This document shows positions 29,409 through 37,767 of a stretch of 46,891 nt of DNA, piece after piece. The DNA lies in IMG/VR virus record IMGVR_UViG_3300050821_005090, positions 1 through 46,891 of that record; one strand, given 5' to 3'. Every line of letters begins with the position of its first letter. Position 1 is the stretch's first letter. The notes under the pieces are model-generated. The model made no database searches, was not told the origin of the DNA, and worked only from the letters and a program-made list of their open reading frames with translations. The stretch comes from a virus. The translations under genes and the position numbers were made by a program.

Positions 29409-30617
29409 ATGCCTACCGGACAAGGACTCGCGGATTTGCTCTCAGGCGCGGCCGGCGCTCCGATTGACCGTCCGGGGCTGAACGCTTTTGTCGCGAACTC
29501 TCAAGCGCGCAACGGGTTGGTGTCTGCGCAAACGCAAGATGCGCTGATTAAGGCGAGTCAAGCGCAGGAGCAAATGGCGGCGCACGACGCTATTAAAACT
29601 CATTTAATGGCAATGGGGGCACCTGATTCGGAGGCTTCTTTAATACGCGATTTTATAGTGGGCTCAAACAATAACGATCCGGTAGCCGGCATGAAAGCGC
29701 TTGATATGGCGAAGTTGACGTATGGCAACCCGCAAAGTGCAATAGCCGGACAGCAAGGGTTTGAAGGTAAAGCAGCCGCACCAGTGGCCATACCTAACAC
29801 ATCTATCATGCCCCCGGGATCAGCACTTGCGGGGGTAACGCCTACGCAGACAGCACAAGGGGCGGCGCAAACAGCTGAGATGAATGCTTTGGCGGGGTTG
29901 AACGCTCACAAGGATGCGGACCCCGCAGCGTTTCGGGCTGCAACCTGGGGGGCTACTTCACCCGAAGGAATTGCCGCCCTTACCGGAGCTGTTCACGAAG
30001 GGCGGCTTGACCCCACACGGATCAACAGTCGTACCGCGCCCATTCTTGCGCAAATAGAGCAAAACACTCCGGGAATGAATTTCAATCGGCTGCATGCGGA
30101 TGCCGCGTTGCAGTCGAACGCCACCTTCCAGCAAAAAGCAATGAGCGTCGATATGCTGCCAGGGCTTTTGCAAAACGTGACCTCATTGGGGAAAAAACTC
30201 AACGGAGGTACAGGCTACAACGATTTGAAAACAGTCGGCATGATGCAGCAGTTTATGAACGGTCAGACGAATGATCCGGATTACACGGAGTACATGACGG
30301 CGCGTAACGATACCTTGCTGCGACTCGCGAGCGTCATGCGCGGCACCGGCATGTCGGACCAAGCACATACGGCCGAAGTTGAAGCGATGTCCCCCACGCT
30401 GGCCCCTTACGCGCTCGACGCATGGCTCAAGGGACAAATGTCCGTAGTGACCCCGTTGCTCGCAAGACAGAATCGTATTACGCATTTGGGTGAACCAGGC
30501 GGGGGTACGGCACCCATGAATGCACCTGCAGCAGTCCCTGCGACAGCGCCAGTAACTCCAGCCCCAGCGGGTGCAGCGATACCGTTGGATCAATACTTAA
30601 AGAGCAAGGGTTTCTAG
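29409..30617 (+). CDS. Internal virion protein, 402 aa
   Basis: The ribosome site AGGAGG precedes MPTGQGLADLLSGAAGAP. The protein is mostly helical, ending in a Pro/Ala linker and LDQYLKSKGF. Size, order and composition fit the middle ejected protein of a P22/T7-like set. No enzyme motif is visible. Confidence 0.7.
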   Translation: MPTGQGLADLLSGAAGAPIDRPGLNAFVANSQARNGLVSAQTQDALIKASQAQEQMAAHDAIKTHLMAMGAPDSEASLIRDFIVGSNNNDPVAGMKALDMAKLTYGNPQSAIAGQQGFEGKAAAPVAIPNTSIMPPGSALAGVTPTQTAQGAAQTAEMNALAGLNAHKDADPAAFRAATWGATSPEGIAALTGAVHEGRLDPTRINSRTAPILAQIEQNTPGMNFNRLHADAALQSNATFQQKAMSVDMLPGLLQNVTSLGKKLNGGTGYNDLKTVGMMQQFMNGQTNDPDYTEYMTARNDTLLRLASVMRGTGMSDQAHTAEVEAMSPTLAPYALDAWLKGQMSVVTPLLARQNRITHLGEPGGGTAPMNAPAAVPATAPVTPAPAGAAIPLDQYLKSKGF

Positions 30618-30618
30618 T

Positions 30619-32832
30619 ATGGCGGCTGTTGTCATGCCCGATGGCCAAACAGTAGAAATGCCAGATCAGCTCGATTCGGCAACGGGTGCGCGTCTGCGGG
30701 CATTTCATGATTCGCAAGTGACGCAAAACCCTGGCGTTGGCGATATCGTGAAAGGCGTAGGGGATGCCGCGCTTTCAGGGGCCGCGAAAGTCTCTACTGG
30801 TATCGTTGGCGGTGCCGTAGGTTTTATAAACCGCATTATCGCAGCCGCCAATAACGGCGATCCTGAAGGCGCCGCGCAAGCCGCAAAAGATTACGTCAAC
30901 GCAAAATTCGGGCACGACACCACAACCCCGGTAGGTAAAGCGATTGGGGGCGCCGTCTCTGGTGCGCTAGCCCCCATCGGTCAATCCGCGCAAGCGGATG
31001 CCAATCTGCTTGCGCAAGGCGGCGAGAAAATAGGTATTCCACAGGGAGAGACACGCGGTGCGTTGAACGAAATGGGAGAGCTTGCGAATGTGGTGCCGCT
31101 AGCCGCTGGAGTCAAAGCAGGGGCGACTGCATCGAGGGGGGCAGCAGAATTGGCGGCGCAGAATGCGCCGGCTGCTGTCACCAAATACGGCATGCGTACA
31201 TTAACGAGCCACCCTATAGCAGCGGGTGCTGCAGGGCCATCAGGAGCACAAGCGGTAGCGCTACATAATCAACCCCTCGGCAATACGGTGTTGGGTGCGG
31301 AAGCAGGTGTTCCTCACGGCCAAGCGCTCGTACCGGGGGAGAATGGCAGCCTCGCGCAAGCGCGTGCCGCCCCGGGTTCTGTTTACGATCGTTTGCAAGC
31401 CTCTTTACCCACGGCACCTTTAAGCGCTGACGCCACGCATCTAATGCGAAGTGCGGGCACGACGGAGAACGTTCTCACGGCTCCTTCTGAAGCCACGCAA
31501 GCCACGATCGATGCTCAAAAAGCCCGGCTTCTCCAAGGACCGCTCACAGGCCCTCAAGTGGTGCAGACTTCCCGTGCGCTGCGACAAGAAGGCGGCGCGC
31601 GATTGGGTTCCGATGATGTGGAGCAACAGAATCTCGGGGGCGCGCAGCTTCAAATGGCTCGCGCCTTGGAGCAGCACGTAGCGGATACGCTTCAACCAAA
31701 CGCTCCTGTTTCGTTGGAGCAGTTTCAGGCTGCACGTACCGCGCTTGCTAAAAACTATGCGGTTCAAGGCGCGGTGAAAGGCGGCAACGTCGATATGCAA
31801 GCGATTGCCCGCATGCAGTTGCGCGATCCTGATTTGCTCACCGGGCCGATGAAAGACATTGCGGATTTTGCGAACCAGCACCCGGCCGTGACTTCATTGA
31901 CCAATCGCATCGAAGTGCCGCCTAGTTTTGCGAATGATTTGGGTAAAGCGATCGGAACGGGCAACCATCAAGGGGTGTTAGATCGGCTGTTTGGCGCTTC
32001 CGGTATTCAAGCCGGGGCGCGTCGAGTCTTAACGGGTAGTCGGGGGGCAGCAACTGAGGCCGCACAGCAAACACCCGTCAGCGGCCTTGGGGGCGAGTTC
32101 GGTCCTCTTGCACCGCGTCAACCACCGCCTTTGACACTTGAACCCGCTCCGGGGCAAGCGTTTACCCCTCACCAACCGCAAGCGGCGACGGCTGAGCCGC
32201 AACAGGACTTCTTCGGTACGGGTGCGAACAATTTCACGGCAAGCCCTCCAACGGCCCCCGCGCCTGCCGCTGCTCAAGCCCCTGGGCAGATCCCTCTGGC
32301 AGACGTGCTATCGCACGGGGTCGAACAGCCCCCGCCAGCGGGGCTCTCCTTGGGTTCTAGCGAGCCTCGAACTTATGGCGGGGTGCCGTTTCGACCCAAT
32401 ACGAGCTTTATGAGCGGCCCCCTGTCCTTGGCGGATGACTTGGCGGGGCCGGCCGCACAAAGCACGCAAAGCAACAAGGATGTGGCGCCCGTGATGAGTC
32501 AAGGCGTGCCGGAAGATATCATGGCACGGGCCAATAACGCTTCCGGCGCCGGGGGCAAACGCAACCCGGCAAGTATCGAAGGGGTCCACGCACGCGATGA
32601 AGGGCTCGCTCAAGGCGTGCAGCCGGTGTCTTTTGGCGCAGATGATATGGAACATCCGATGTCGCCGCATGATATCGAACGGCGCGACTTGAACCCCGCA
32701 CCCGATTCGATTTTTATCAACAAGAAGGATGGCAGCATCATCAACAGCGGCGGCATGGCTCCCCGCTTAGCGCAAGGGTTGCTCGCGCGCTGGAAGGCGT
32801 TGCACGGGCCGCTCGGGAGCGCATACGAATGA
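30619..32832 (+). CDS. Large internal virion protein, 737 aa
   Basis: It begins VVMPDGQTVEMPD, as do large ejected proteins of related podoviruses, followed by Gly/Ala-rich amphipathic stretches (VGDAALSGAAKVSTGIVGGAVGF and similar) that may form the ejection conduit through the membrane. A helical region spans about 230-470 and a Pro/Gln-rich part follows. The C-terminal helix overlaps the fibre gene by ATGA. No lytic domain is seen. Confidence 0.72.
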   Translation: MAAVVMPDGQTVEMPDQLDSATGARLRAFHDSQVTQNPGVGDIVKGVGDAALSGAAKVSTGIVGGAVGFINRIIAAANNGDPEGAAQAAKDYVNAKFGHDTTTPVGKAIGGAVSGALAPIGQSAQADANLLAQGGEKIGIPQGETRGALNEMGELANVVPLAAGVKAGATASRGAAELAAQNAPAAVTKYGMRTLTSHPIAAGAAGPSGAQAVALHNQPLGNTVLGAEAGVPHGQALVPGENGSLAQARAAPGSVYDRLQASLPTAPLSADATHLMRSAGTTENVLTAPSEATQATIDAQKARLLQGPLTGPQVVQTSRALRQEGGARLGSDDVEQQNLGGAQLQMARALEQHVADTLQPNAPVSLEQFQAARTALAKNYAVQGAVKGGNVDMQAIARMQLRDPDLLTGPMKDIADFANQHPAVTSLTNRIEVPPSFANDLGKAIGTGNHQGVLDRLFGASGIQAGARRVLTGSRGAATEAAQQTPVSGLGGEFGPLAPRQPPPLTLEPAPGQAFTPHQPQAATAEPQQDFFGTGANNFTASPPTAPAPAAAQAPGQIPLADVLSHGVEQPPPAGLSLGSSEPRTYGGVPFRPNTSFMSGPLSLADDLAGPAAQSTQSNKDVAPVMSQGVPEDIMARANNASGAGGKRNPASIEGVHARDEGLAQGVQPVSFGADDMEHPMSPHDIERRDLNPAPDSIFINKKDGSIINSGGMAPRLAQGLLARWKALHGPLGSAYE

Positions 32833-34265
32833 AAAAGGTGCAACTCCCCGTCATCGGTGGCGTTCGCAAGGTCATTCAAACCGGACAACAAACTTCCGTG
32901 GGCACCACGATTGCGGAAGTAGGTTCAGGCACCATCACACTCGCGCAGCTCGCGGCCATCATCACGCAGATTCAAGCGCAGCAGCAAAATACGGGCGGGG
33001 GCAATATTGGCGGGGGCGATGAAGCGACGCTTTCCCTAGGCCCAGGGCTCTCGGGTGGCGGCGTATTGGTTGGTAACGTGCCTATTCGGTTGACGATCCC
33101 CACTCCGTTGATAGTGGAGGATGGCACGCCGGGGGATGATGGTGCTCCAGGGGTTCAGGGCGTAGCGGGCGCTCCTGGTGCTCAAGGTCCGGTTGGCCCT
33201 CCAGGGCTGGGGTTGCAGGGCATGCAAGGCGAAGATGGCGCTGACGGGCTTGACGGTCAGCCGGGGCTTGCGGGGCCACCAGGGGCGCCGGGGGCTTCGG
33301 GTGTTCAAGGCTCACCAGGGCAGCCGATTTATTTGATGCCGGAAGATGGCGCTGATGGTGACTGGGGGCCGCAAGGCGCACCAGGGCTTCTCGGGCCGCA
33401 AGGCTCCCCCGGAGTGATGGGAACGCAAGGCATTCAAGGCCCTCCGGGAATCCAAGGTCCGACAGGAGGCCAGGGGCCGTCAGGAAGCCAAGGGCCAATC
33501 GGCATGATCGCGCTAGTAGAGGATGGCGCTGATGGCGATTGGGGGCCGCAAGGGTCGCAGGGCATTCAAGGAGTAGCGGGCGCTACGGGGCTCCCCGGGG
33601 CAACGCAATTATTTCCTGAAGATTCTACTGATAACGATACGTTTGGGCTCATACCTATTTTACAGCCGTCTGCATCACGAACGCTAACGGCAAACACCCC
33701 GTTGACGATGCTTTTTCCTGAGGATGTCCAAGCGGAAGAATTGTTGCCGCAGCCCCTTCCAAATACGTTTGGTACATTGAACGTTATAGGGCCGTTGAAT
33801 GTTTATCTCCCCTCTAACACAGCAGCGACTTTTTTAGGAACCGATAGCACATCCCTTGCTTTGAGGGCAAACGGGTCAGCAAACGTTTCGGTTGTTAGTT
33901 TCATTCAATCTTTGTCGGCAAATACAGGCAGAGCGCGATTAGGATTGGATGGGGGTAATACGCTACTTTCGGATTCCGCCAACGGGGATTTTTGCGCTAC
34001 CGTCACTAGCGGTATATGGCGTTGGGGCATGAACGGCAGCACATCCAAAATGACGCTGACAACGGCGGGGTTGCTTACCGCATCAGTCCATGCAGCGACT
34101 GGCGCTACGCCTGCGGTTGTTGCAGGCACTACGGCGATCGGTATCACTACCACGGCTACTGTGATCACCACGGCAGGCGGAATTGCGCTACCCGCTCTAG
34201 CTTCAACTTTTGGGGTCATCAATTGGAACGGGGTTCAGTACGGATTTCCGCTTTTCGCTCTTTAG
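32829..34265 (+). CDS. Collagen-like tail fibre, 478 aa
   Basis: After 90 residues, residues about 95-260 are Gly-X-Y triplets (GVQGVAGAPGAQGPVGPPG and similar) interrupted by repeated EDGADGDWGPQG units, which are common in trimeric phage fibres. The C-terminal 200 residues form a beta-rich domain (LTANTPLTMLFPED, later TVITTAGGIALPALASTFG). It is likely a receptor-binding or spacer fibre separate from the beta-helix tailspike. Confidence 0.82.
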   Translation: MKKVQLPVIGGVRKVIQTGQQTSVGTTIAEVGSGTITLAQLAAIITQIQAQQQNTGGGNIGGGDEATLSLGPGLSGGGVLVGNVPIRLTIPTPLIVEDGTPGDDGAPGVQGVAGAPGAQGPVGPPGLGLQGMQGEDGADGLDGQPGLAGPPGAPGASGVQGSPGQPIYLMPEDGADGDWGPQGAPGLLGPQGSPGVMGTQGIQGPPGIQGPTGGQGPSGSQGPIGMIALVEDGADGDWGPQGSQGIQGVAGATGLPGATQLFPEDSTDNDTFGLIPILQPSASRTLTANTPLTMLFPEDVQAEELLPQPLPNTFGTLNVIGPLNVYLPSNTAATFLGTDSTSLALRANGSANVSVVSFIQSLSANTGRARLGLDGGNTLLSDSANGDFCATVTSGIWRWGMNGSTSKMTLTTAGLLTASVHAATGATPAVVAGTTAIGITTTATVITTAGGIALPALASTFGVINWNGVQYGFPLFAL

Positions 34266-34296
34266 AGCTACTATTCACTATCAGTAGGAGATTTCG

Positions 34297-34692
34297 ATGC
34301 AGAACAAGATCTTGAACATGCCGATGGCGTATCTAGCCACCGTTTCGCTCTCCACGGTGCAAGCGGGCGGCAACTTGATGAATTGCACAGTCACCACGTT
34401 GACGCCAGGCGGTATAGGCTTCACCGGCACGCAGCCCTACGTCATCATGAAGCACATGCGCATCGGCAATGCGTTGACGACTTCAGCCGTCACCGTGAGC
34501 CTTTACAAAGGGGCGACGATATCGAGTGTGGGCGGCACGCAGTTTGCGTGGAACAACGTCTCGCTTCCCGCGCAAGGGTATCTCGATTGGGTCGGGCAAG
34601 AGCGCTTTGATACGGCCGACTATTTGACAGGCTATGCCAGTCTCGTCAATTCGGTCGTCATTGAAATGAACGGGGAGATTGGACTCGCATGA
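34297..34692 (+). CDS. Structural beta-rich protein, 131 aa
   Basis: The ribosome site AGGAG precedes the ATG. The protein has alternating strands (YVIMKHMRIGNALTTSAVTVSLYKG) and reads like a phage structural or fibre-attachment domain. It is coupled to the next gene by ATGA. Function unknown. Confidence 0.65.
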   Translation: MQNKILNMPMAYLATVSLSTVQAGGNLMNCTVTTLTPGGIGFTGTQPYVIMKHMRIGNALTTSAVTVSLYKGATISSVGGTQFAWNNVSLPAQGYLDWVGQERFDTADYLTGYASLVNSVVIEMNGEIGLA

Positions 34693-35039
34693 GCAAAATC
34701 TACGTTGCAGAGTTCCCGAGCTTGGGCACAACCGATCAAAGCGATTCGGTCAACATCTTGCCGGTTCCCGCCAGTGTTGAATACACCGTCATCGTATCAG
34801 CGGGGGTCAGCGGCGCGGCGCAGCCGTTCTTACCGACAACGAAGTTCATTGAAGTCAGCGCTGATACCACGTGCTCGTTTGCTATCGGGCTATTTCCAGG
34901 GGTCATCGGGACAGGAACAGCCGCGCTAACGAACTGCCGTTTGCAAACGAACGAGCGAATTATCCGGCGCGTACCGTTCTCGCAAGCAACCGTACAGACG
35001 GCGACTCAGTACGCGATCTTCACTACGGCCAATGCATGA
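34689..35039 (+). CDS. Structural beta-rich protein, 116 aa
   Basis: It has similar composition to the previous gene, with NILPVPASVEYTVIVSAGV and TCSFAIGLFPGVIGTG. It lies between fibre and endolysin genes with overlaps on both sides. Function unknown. Confidence 0.62.
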   Translation: MSKIYVAEFPSLGTTDQSDSVNILPVPASVEYTVIVSAGVSGAAQPFLPTTKFIEVSADTTCSFAIGLFPGVIGTGTAALTNCRLQTNERIIRRVPFSQATVQTATQYAIFTTANA

Positions 35040-35440
35040 CGATTCTCGCACAGCAATTTGAGGGTTGCGTATTGAATGCCTATCAGGATCAAGGCGGCGT
35101 CTGGACGATCGGCTGGGGGCATACAGGCAAAGAAGTCTATGCAGGGCTCGTCTGGACGCAAGATCAGGCGGATGAAGCCTTGCAGCACGACTGGGTAGCG
35201 GCACAAAATTTGCTTGCGCTTTACAGTCCGGGGCTCACCAACGGCCCGCAAGACGCGTTGACCGATTTCGTGTTCAATCTGGGTGTGGGCGCGTACCGCA
35301 CGAGTACGCTCTGCCAGTTGGTCAATGCGCAAGATTTTGCCAGCGCGGCAATTGAAATTTTGAAGTGGGATCACGTTCACGGCGTCGTGATCCCCGGACT
35401 CTTGACGCGCCGCCAGGCGGAAGCCGCATTGCTCAACTAG
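35036..35440 (+). CDS. Endolysin, T4-type muramidase (GH24)
   Basis: The 134-residue enzyme starts at ATG 35036, overlapping the previous stop. It carries the GH24 catalytic set E9 (FEG), D18 and T24 in AYQDQGGVWTIGWGHTG. The rest (QDALTDFVFNLGVGAYRTSTL, LLTRRQAE) matches short lysozymes. With no signal peptide it needs a holin to reach peptidoglycan. Confidence 0.93.
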   Translation: MTILAQQFEGCVLNAYQDQGGVWTIGWGHTGKEVYAGLVWTQDQADEALQHDWVAAQNLLALYSPGLTNGPQDALTDFVFNLGVGAYRTSTLCQLVNAQDFASAAIEILKWDHVHGVVIPGLLTRRQAEAALLN

Positions 35441-35449
35441 GAGAATTTT

Positions 35450-35638
35450 ATGTCTACCCCAACTCCGGTTCCCGCGCCCCCCGCGCAATCAACCGTGGCT
35501 CAAATCGAAGCGGCCGTGGCCGCGGCGTTAGCGAAAGCCAAAGGCGAGGAAAGTAAAGTGTGGGCATGGATCAAAGGCAACATCCCCCATTTCGTGACCT
35601 GGGCCGGCATGGCCTTTGCGATTTTCAAAAAACTGTGA
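35450..35638 (+). CDS. Small protein with C-terminal hydrophobic helix, 62 aa
   Basis: A Pro/Ala N-terminus and a basic-amphipathic middle lead to a hydrophobic end (HFVTWAGMAFAIFKKL). It may be a membrane-associated lysis accessory. It has AGGAG before the start, and GTGA overlap with the next gene. Confidence 0.6.
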   Translation: MSTPTPVPAPPAQSTVAQIEAAVAAALAKAKGEESKVWAWIKGNIPHFVTWAGMAFAIFKKL

Positions 35639-35856
35639 CGATCGGGGACGGCGCTACGATCTGCATTGCCGTTTGTGCGGTCGTCTCCGTCGTGCTGCAA
35701 TTGATCGGGCTTTTTTGGATTAATGTCATCCATACCGCCACCAACAGCATGAAAGATGCGTTGGTGGCGACGACCGCTAAAGCATCGGAAGCCCAAGGCC
35801 ACGCGGCCGGCTTAGAGCAAGGACGCGCGGAGCATGAACAAAACAAAGTGGCTTGA
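35635..35856 (+). CDS. Small membrane protein, holin candidate, 73 aa
   Basis: GTG start overlapping the previous stop. Residues about 8-31 are a single strong membrane segment (ICIAVCAVVSVVLQLIGLF), followed by a charged helical tail (AAGLEQGRAEHEQNK). The lysis cluster position suggests a holin or antiholin role. Confidence 0.62.
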   Translation: MTIGDGATICIAVCAVVSVVLQLIGLFWINVIHTATNSMKDALVATTAKASEAQGHAAGLEQGRAEHEQNKVA

Positions 35857-36106
35857 TTGGGCCGAGATCTTTGATTCATGGCGCCTTGTCCCCCGCACCA
35901 TTCTTTACGCTTTCGGTGCCTGGACGATCTATATCGCCGATCGAACCCTCTTTTGGTACTTCCATTTGCCCCTAGCAGAGCGTACGGTACAAGATGCAGG
36001 ATTGGTAACCGGAGTCATTACCGCCGTGACCAGCATTTTTGGCCTCTGTATCAAGTTCTACAATACCAGTGGCCGCGACTGGGATAAGCGAGATCCGCCG
36101 CCATGA
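35834..36106 (+). CDS. Holin candidate, two membrane segments, 90 aa
   Basis: WRLVPRTILYAFGAWTIYIAD and GLVTGVITAVTSIFGLCIKFY are two likely membrane helices with a short soluble tail (SGRDWDKRDPPP), the usual class II holin layout. It starts 23 bases inside the previous gene and ends overlapping Rz by ATGA. Confidence 0.72.
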   Translation: MNKTKWLDWAEIFDSWRLVPRTILYAFGAWTIYIADRTLFWYFHLPLAERTVQDAGLVTGVITAVTSIFGLCIKFYNTSGRDWDKRDPPP

Positions 36107-36582
36107 TCAAACTCTATGCCTATGCGGCCGGTGCCATTGCCTTAGTTGCGCTGAGCGCTTTCGGCTACCACGCCATTTACTCTTCAGGGAAGACTGCCGG
36201 GGAAGCGCTCATTCAAACTCAATGGGACGCGAACAAAGAAGCGATTCAGAAAACGACTGATGCCGCCATCGCCCAGGCGATTAAAGCCCGGGACGACGCT
36301 CTACAAGCCAACGAAGGAGTCAAGAATGATTACGAAGCCCAGTTGCTCGCGGCTAACGCTAACGCTGCTGTGTTTGCTCAGCGGTTGCGCAACTACCAAG
36401 CTCATCCCTCAACCGATCGCGGTACCGTGCCAAAAACCGGTAGTGGACCCGCAGCTCCTGCAACCGGCGCGTCGGGAGGCGATGGCGCGCTTACAAACGC
36501 TCTTGGCGATGCCCTTGCCGAATGCTCAGCCAACACCGCCCAGCTCGATGCACTGATCATCGAATTGAAGCCGCAACTATAA
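36103..36582 (+). CDS. Rz: Rz-like i-spanin
   Basis: An N-terminal membrane anchor (YAYAAGAIALVALSAFGYHA) is followed by a long charged helix (residues about 40-105), the usual inner-membrane spanin. It contains the Rz1-like gene in another frame. Together they should fuse inner and outer membranes in the last lysis step. Confidence 0.85.
   Translation: MIKLYAYAAGAIALVALSAFGYHAIYSSGKTAGEALIQTQWDANKEAIQKTTDAAIAQAIKARDDALQANEGVKNDYEAQLLAANANAAVFAQRLRNYQAHPSTDRGTVPKTGSGPAAPATGASGGDGALTNALGDALAECSANTAQLDALIIELKPQL
36326..36556 (+). CDS. Rz1: Rz1-like o-spanin lipoprotein, nested in Rz
   Basis: This 76-residue gene lies wholly within Rz in a different frame, with a perfect AAGGAGT ribosome site before ATG 36326. 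The signal sequence ends in the lipobox LLSGC (C21 modified), then a proline-containing periplasmic segment. It is the expected outer-membrane partner of Rz. Confidence 0.85.
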   Translation: MITKPSCSRLTLTLLCLLSGCATTKLIPQPIAVPCQKPVVDPQLLQPARREAMARLQTLLAMPLPNAQPTPPSSMH

Positions 36583-36640
36583 CCCTTTTGTGCGGTACCG
36601 TACGCTTTTTGTCATAATAGGGGTGTATCATCACGCCTGA
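36583..36640 (+). promoter_or_regulatory. Possible promoter before the last late genes
   Basis: CATAAT at 36613-36618 is a good -10, but no good -35 stands 16-18 bases upstream. A CGGTACCG palindrome and a T5 run lie just before. The next gene has its own strong ribosome site after a 52-base leader. Confidence 0.3.
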
Positions 36641-36670
36641 TCGAATCCTCAACCTTTAAAGGAATTTCCC

Positions 36671-37039
36671 ATGTCTGCTCCTCTCGTTTCTGTGATTGTC
36701 GCAATTTCTCGCGCGACCACTGCGGTCAATACCCAGACGGGTGCCGCGTTTGCCTCCACCAGTGTCACCGTCACCGATTCAACTGGCACGCCCCAGGCGG
36801 CAGTTATTTTGACCGGTAAAGAGACGCCGATGCCGTGGGCCTTCTCAACGTCTGTCGCTCCGGGTACCGGCTCCGTGACCGCCACCGACCTCGACGTAAA
36901 TGGCGCCGCATTGGGTGCGCAGCTCGTCCAGACCTTCACCGAAGCAGGCTCTCCGCCGACGTTCTTCCCTGCGACCGGCATTAGCGTGACTCCGGTCACC
37001 GCCGCGGTTGCCGCAGCCTCGGCCGTTAAGAAAGCGTAA
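36671..37039 (+). CDS. Beta-rich protein after lysis genes, 122 aa
   Basis: The sequence is Thr/Val/Ala-rich with alternating strands (TSVTVTDSTGTPQAAVILTG), like an Ig-like or head/tail decoration domain. It has AAAGGA before the ATG and may be expressed from a separate promoter. Function unknown. Confidence 0.6.
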   Translation: MSAPLVSVIVAISRATTAVNTQTGAAFASTSVTVTDSTGTPQAAVILTGKETPMPWAFSTSVAPGTGSVTATDLDVNGAALGAQLVQTFTEAGSPPTFFPATGISVTPVTAAVAAASAVKKA

Positions 37040-37201
37040 ATGGCCGAGGGCTACAACTCAGGGATGTCGGAAGGATGCAAGCAGGAGCTAGATCGCCTGC
37101 TGCGAGAGGAGATACGGTTGCTGAAGGAGGAAATCAAACTCCTTCAGCAGCTCCTCCCAAAGTACTATCCGGCGATCGGGATCACCATCACTCAGAATTG
37201 A
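37040..37201 (+). CDS. Leucine-zipper-like microprotein, 53 aa
   Basis: The ATG shares a base with the stop of the gene before (TAAATG). Residues 14-39 hold regularly spaced Leu/Ile ([20 protein letters not shown]) suggesting a coiled coil. Its last 10 bases overlap the end of the convergent 57-residue gene. It is the last gene of the rightward arm. Confidence 0.55.
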   Translation: MAEGYNSGMSEGCKQELDRLLREEIRLLKEEIKLLQQLLPKYYPAIGITITQN

Positions 37202-37365
37202 TCCCCGAGCGGCTTGTCTTTCTTGGGCGCTTTCTCTGGCAGATTCTTGCTGGCAGGGCCGGCTGCGACAAAATCCTTACCGACTGACGGAGGAATACCC
37301 AAAGTCGATTTGCCGGCTGCGGCAGCATACATGGCCCGTCGCTGCGACTCGCTCACGATCGGCAT
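37192..37365 (-). CDS. Small basic phage protein, 57 aa
   Basis: [19 protein letters not shown] then [14 protein letters not shown] is a recurrent small phage protein pattern of unknown role. It starts on the stop codon of the previous gene (TAATG) and is the last gene of the leftward arm, meeting the rightward arm tail to tail. Confidence 0.75.
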   Translation of the reverse strand: MPIVSESQRRAMYAAAAGKSTLGIPPSVGKDFVAAGPASKNLPEKAPKKDKPLGDQF

Positions 37366-37571
37366 TAGAACTGGCTCCCGAGATCCCCCGATTGCGCCTC
37401 GACCGCCTGGTTCACCTTCGCCGGACGCTGTACCAGCCCCCGCGGGGCAACAGCACTGACCAAAGCAGCAATGGCGTCATGGATCGGGCCTGCGGCCGTG
37501 GCGGAGGTTGTTTGCAACACACCGTTTTTGAAGGTGCGCCCTTGCTCATCGTGGGTGATGACATCCGCCAT
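37365..37571 (-). CDS. Hypothetical protein, 68 aa
   Basis: I choose [11 protein letters not shown] at 37571, which overlaps the upstream gene by 26 bases. The frame is open to an ATG at 37664, but that would lie mostly within the zinc protein gene. The product has a charged N-terminus and an Ala/Val-rich helix. Function unknown. Confidence 0.55.
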   Translation of the reverse strand: MADVITHDEQGRTFKNGVLQTTSATAAGPIHDAIAALVSAVAPRGLVQRPAKVNQAVEAQSGDLGSQF

Positions 37572-37767
37572 TGCCCCATCTTGACACAACGACCATTTTC
37601 CGGCAAGCCAAGCATTGGCGCTCCCCGTTGGGGTAGTAATAGAGATTGCCGTCAACGAGCGCATGACCGCGTTTGCAATGGCTTAATTTCTTGCGGCCTC
37701 CTCGATTAGGTTTTGGCTTGAACGCAAAGCCGCTGACAGGAGCGAGTGATACGATGGGTACTTTCAT
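37546..37767 (-). CDS. Zinc-binding HNH-related protein, 73 aa
   Basis: CKRGHALVDGNLYYYPNG followed by CLACRK forms a Cys-His/Cys-Cys zinc site found in small phage HNH-like proteins; the catalytic HNH residues themselves are not evident. The start overlaps the helicase stop by ATGA. Confidence 0.7.
   Translation of the reverse strand: MKVPIVSLAPVSGFAFKPKPNRGGRKKLSHCKRGHALVDGNLYYYPNGERQCLACRKMVVVSRWGNGGCHHPR

Noticed and set aside
36260-36325. Longer N-terminus for Rz1
   Set aside because: The signal peptide and the strong ribosome site belong to ATG 36326.
37214-37459. Plus 81-codon frame
   Set aside because: It is opposite the recognisable 57-residue gene (37192-37365) and has no ribosome site.
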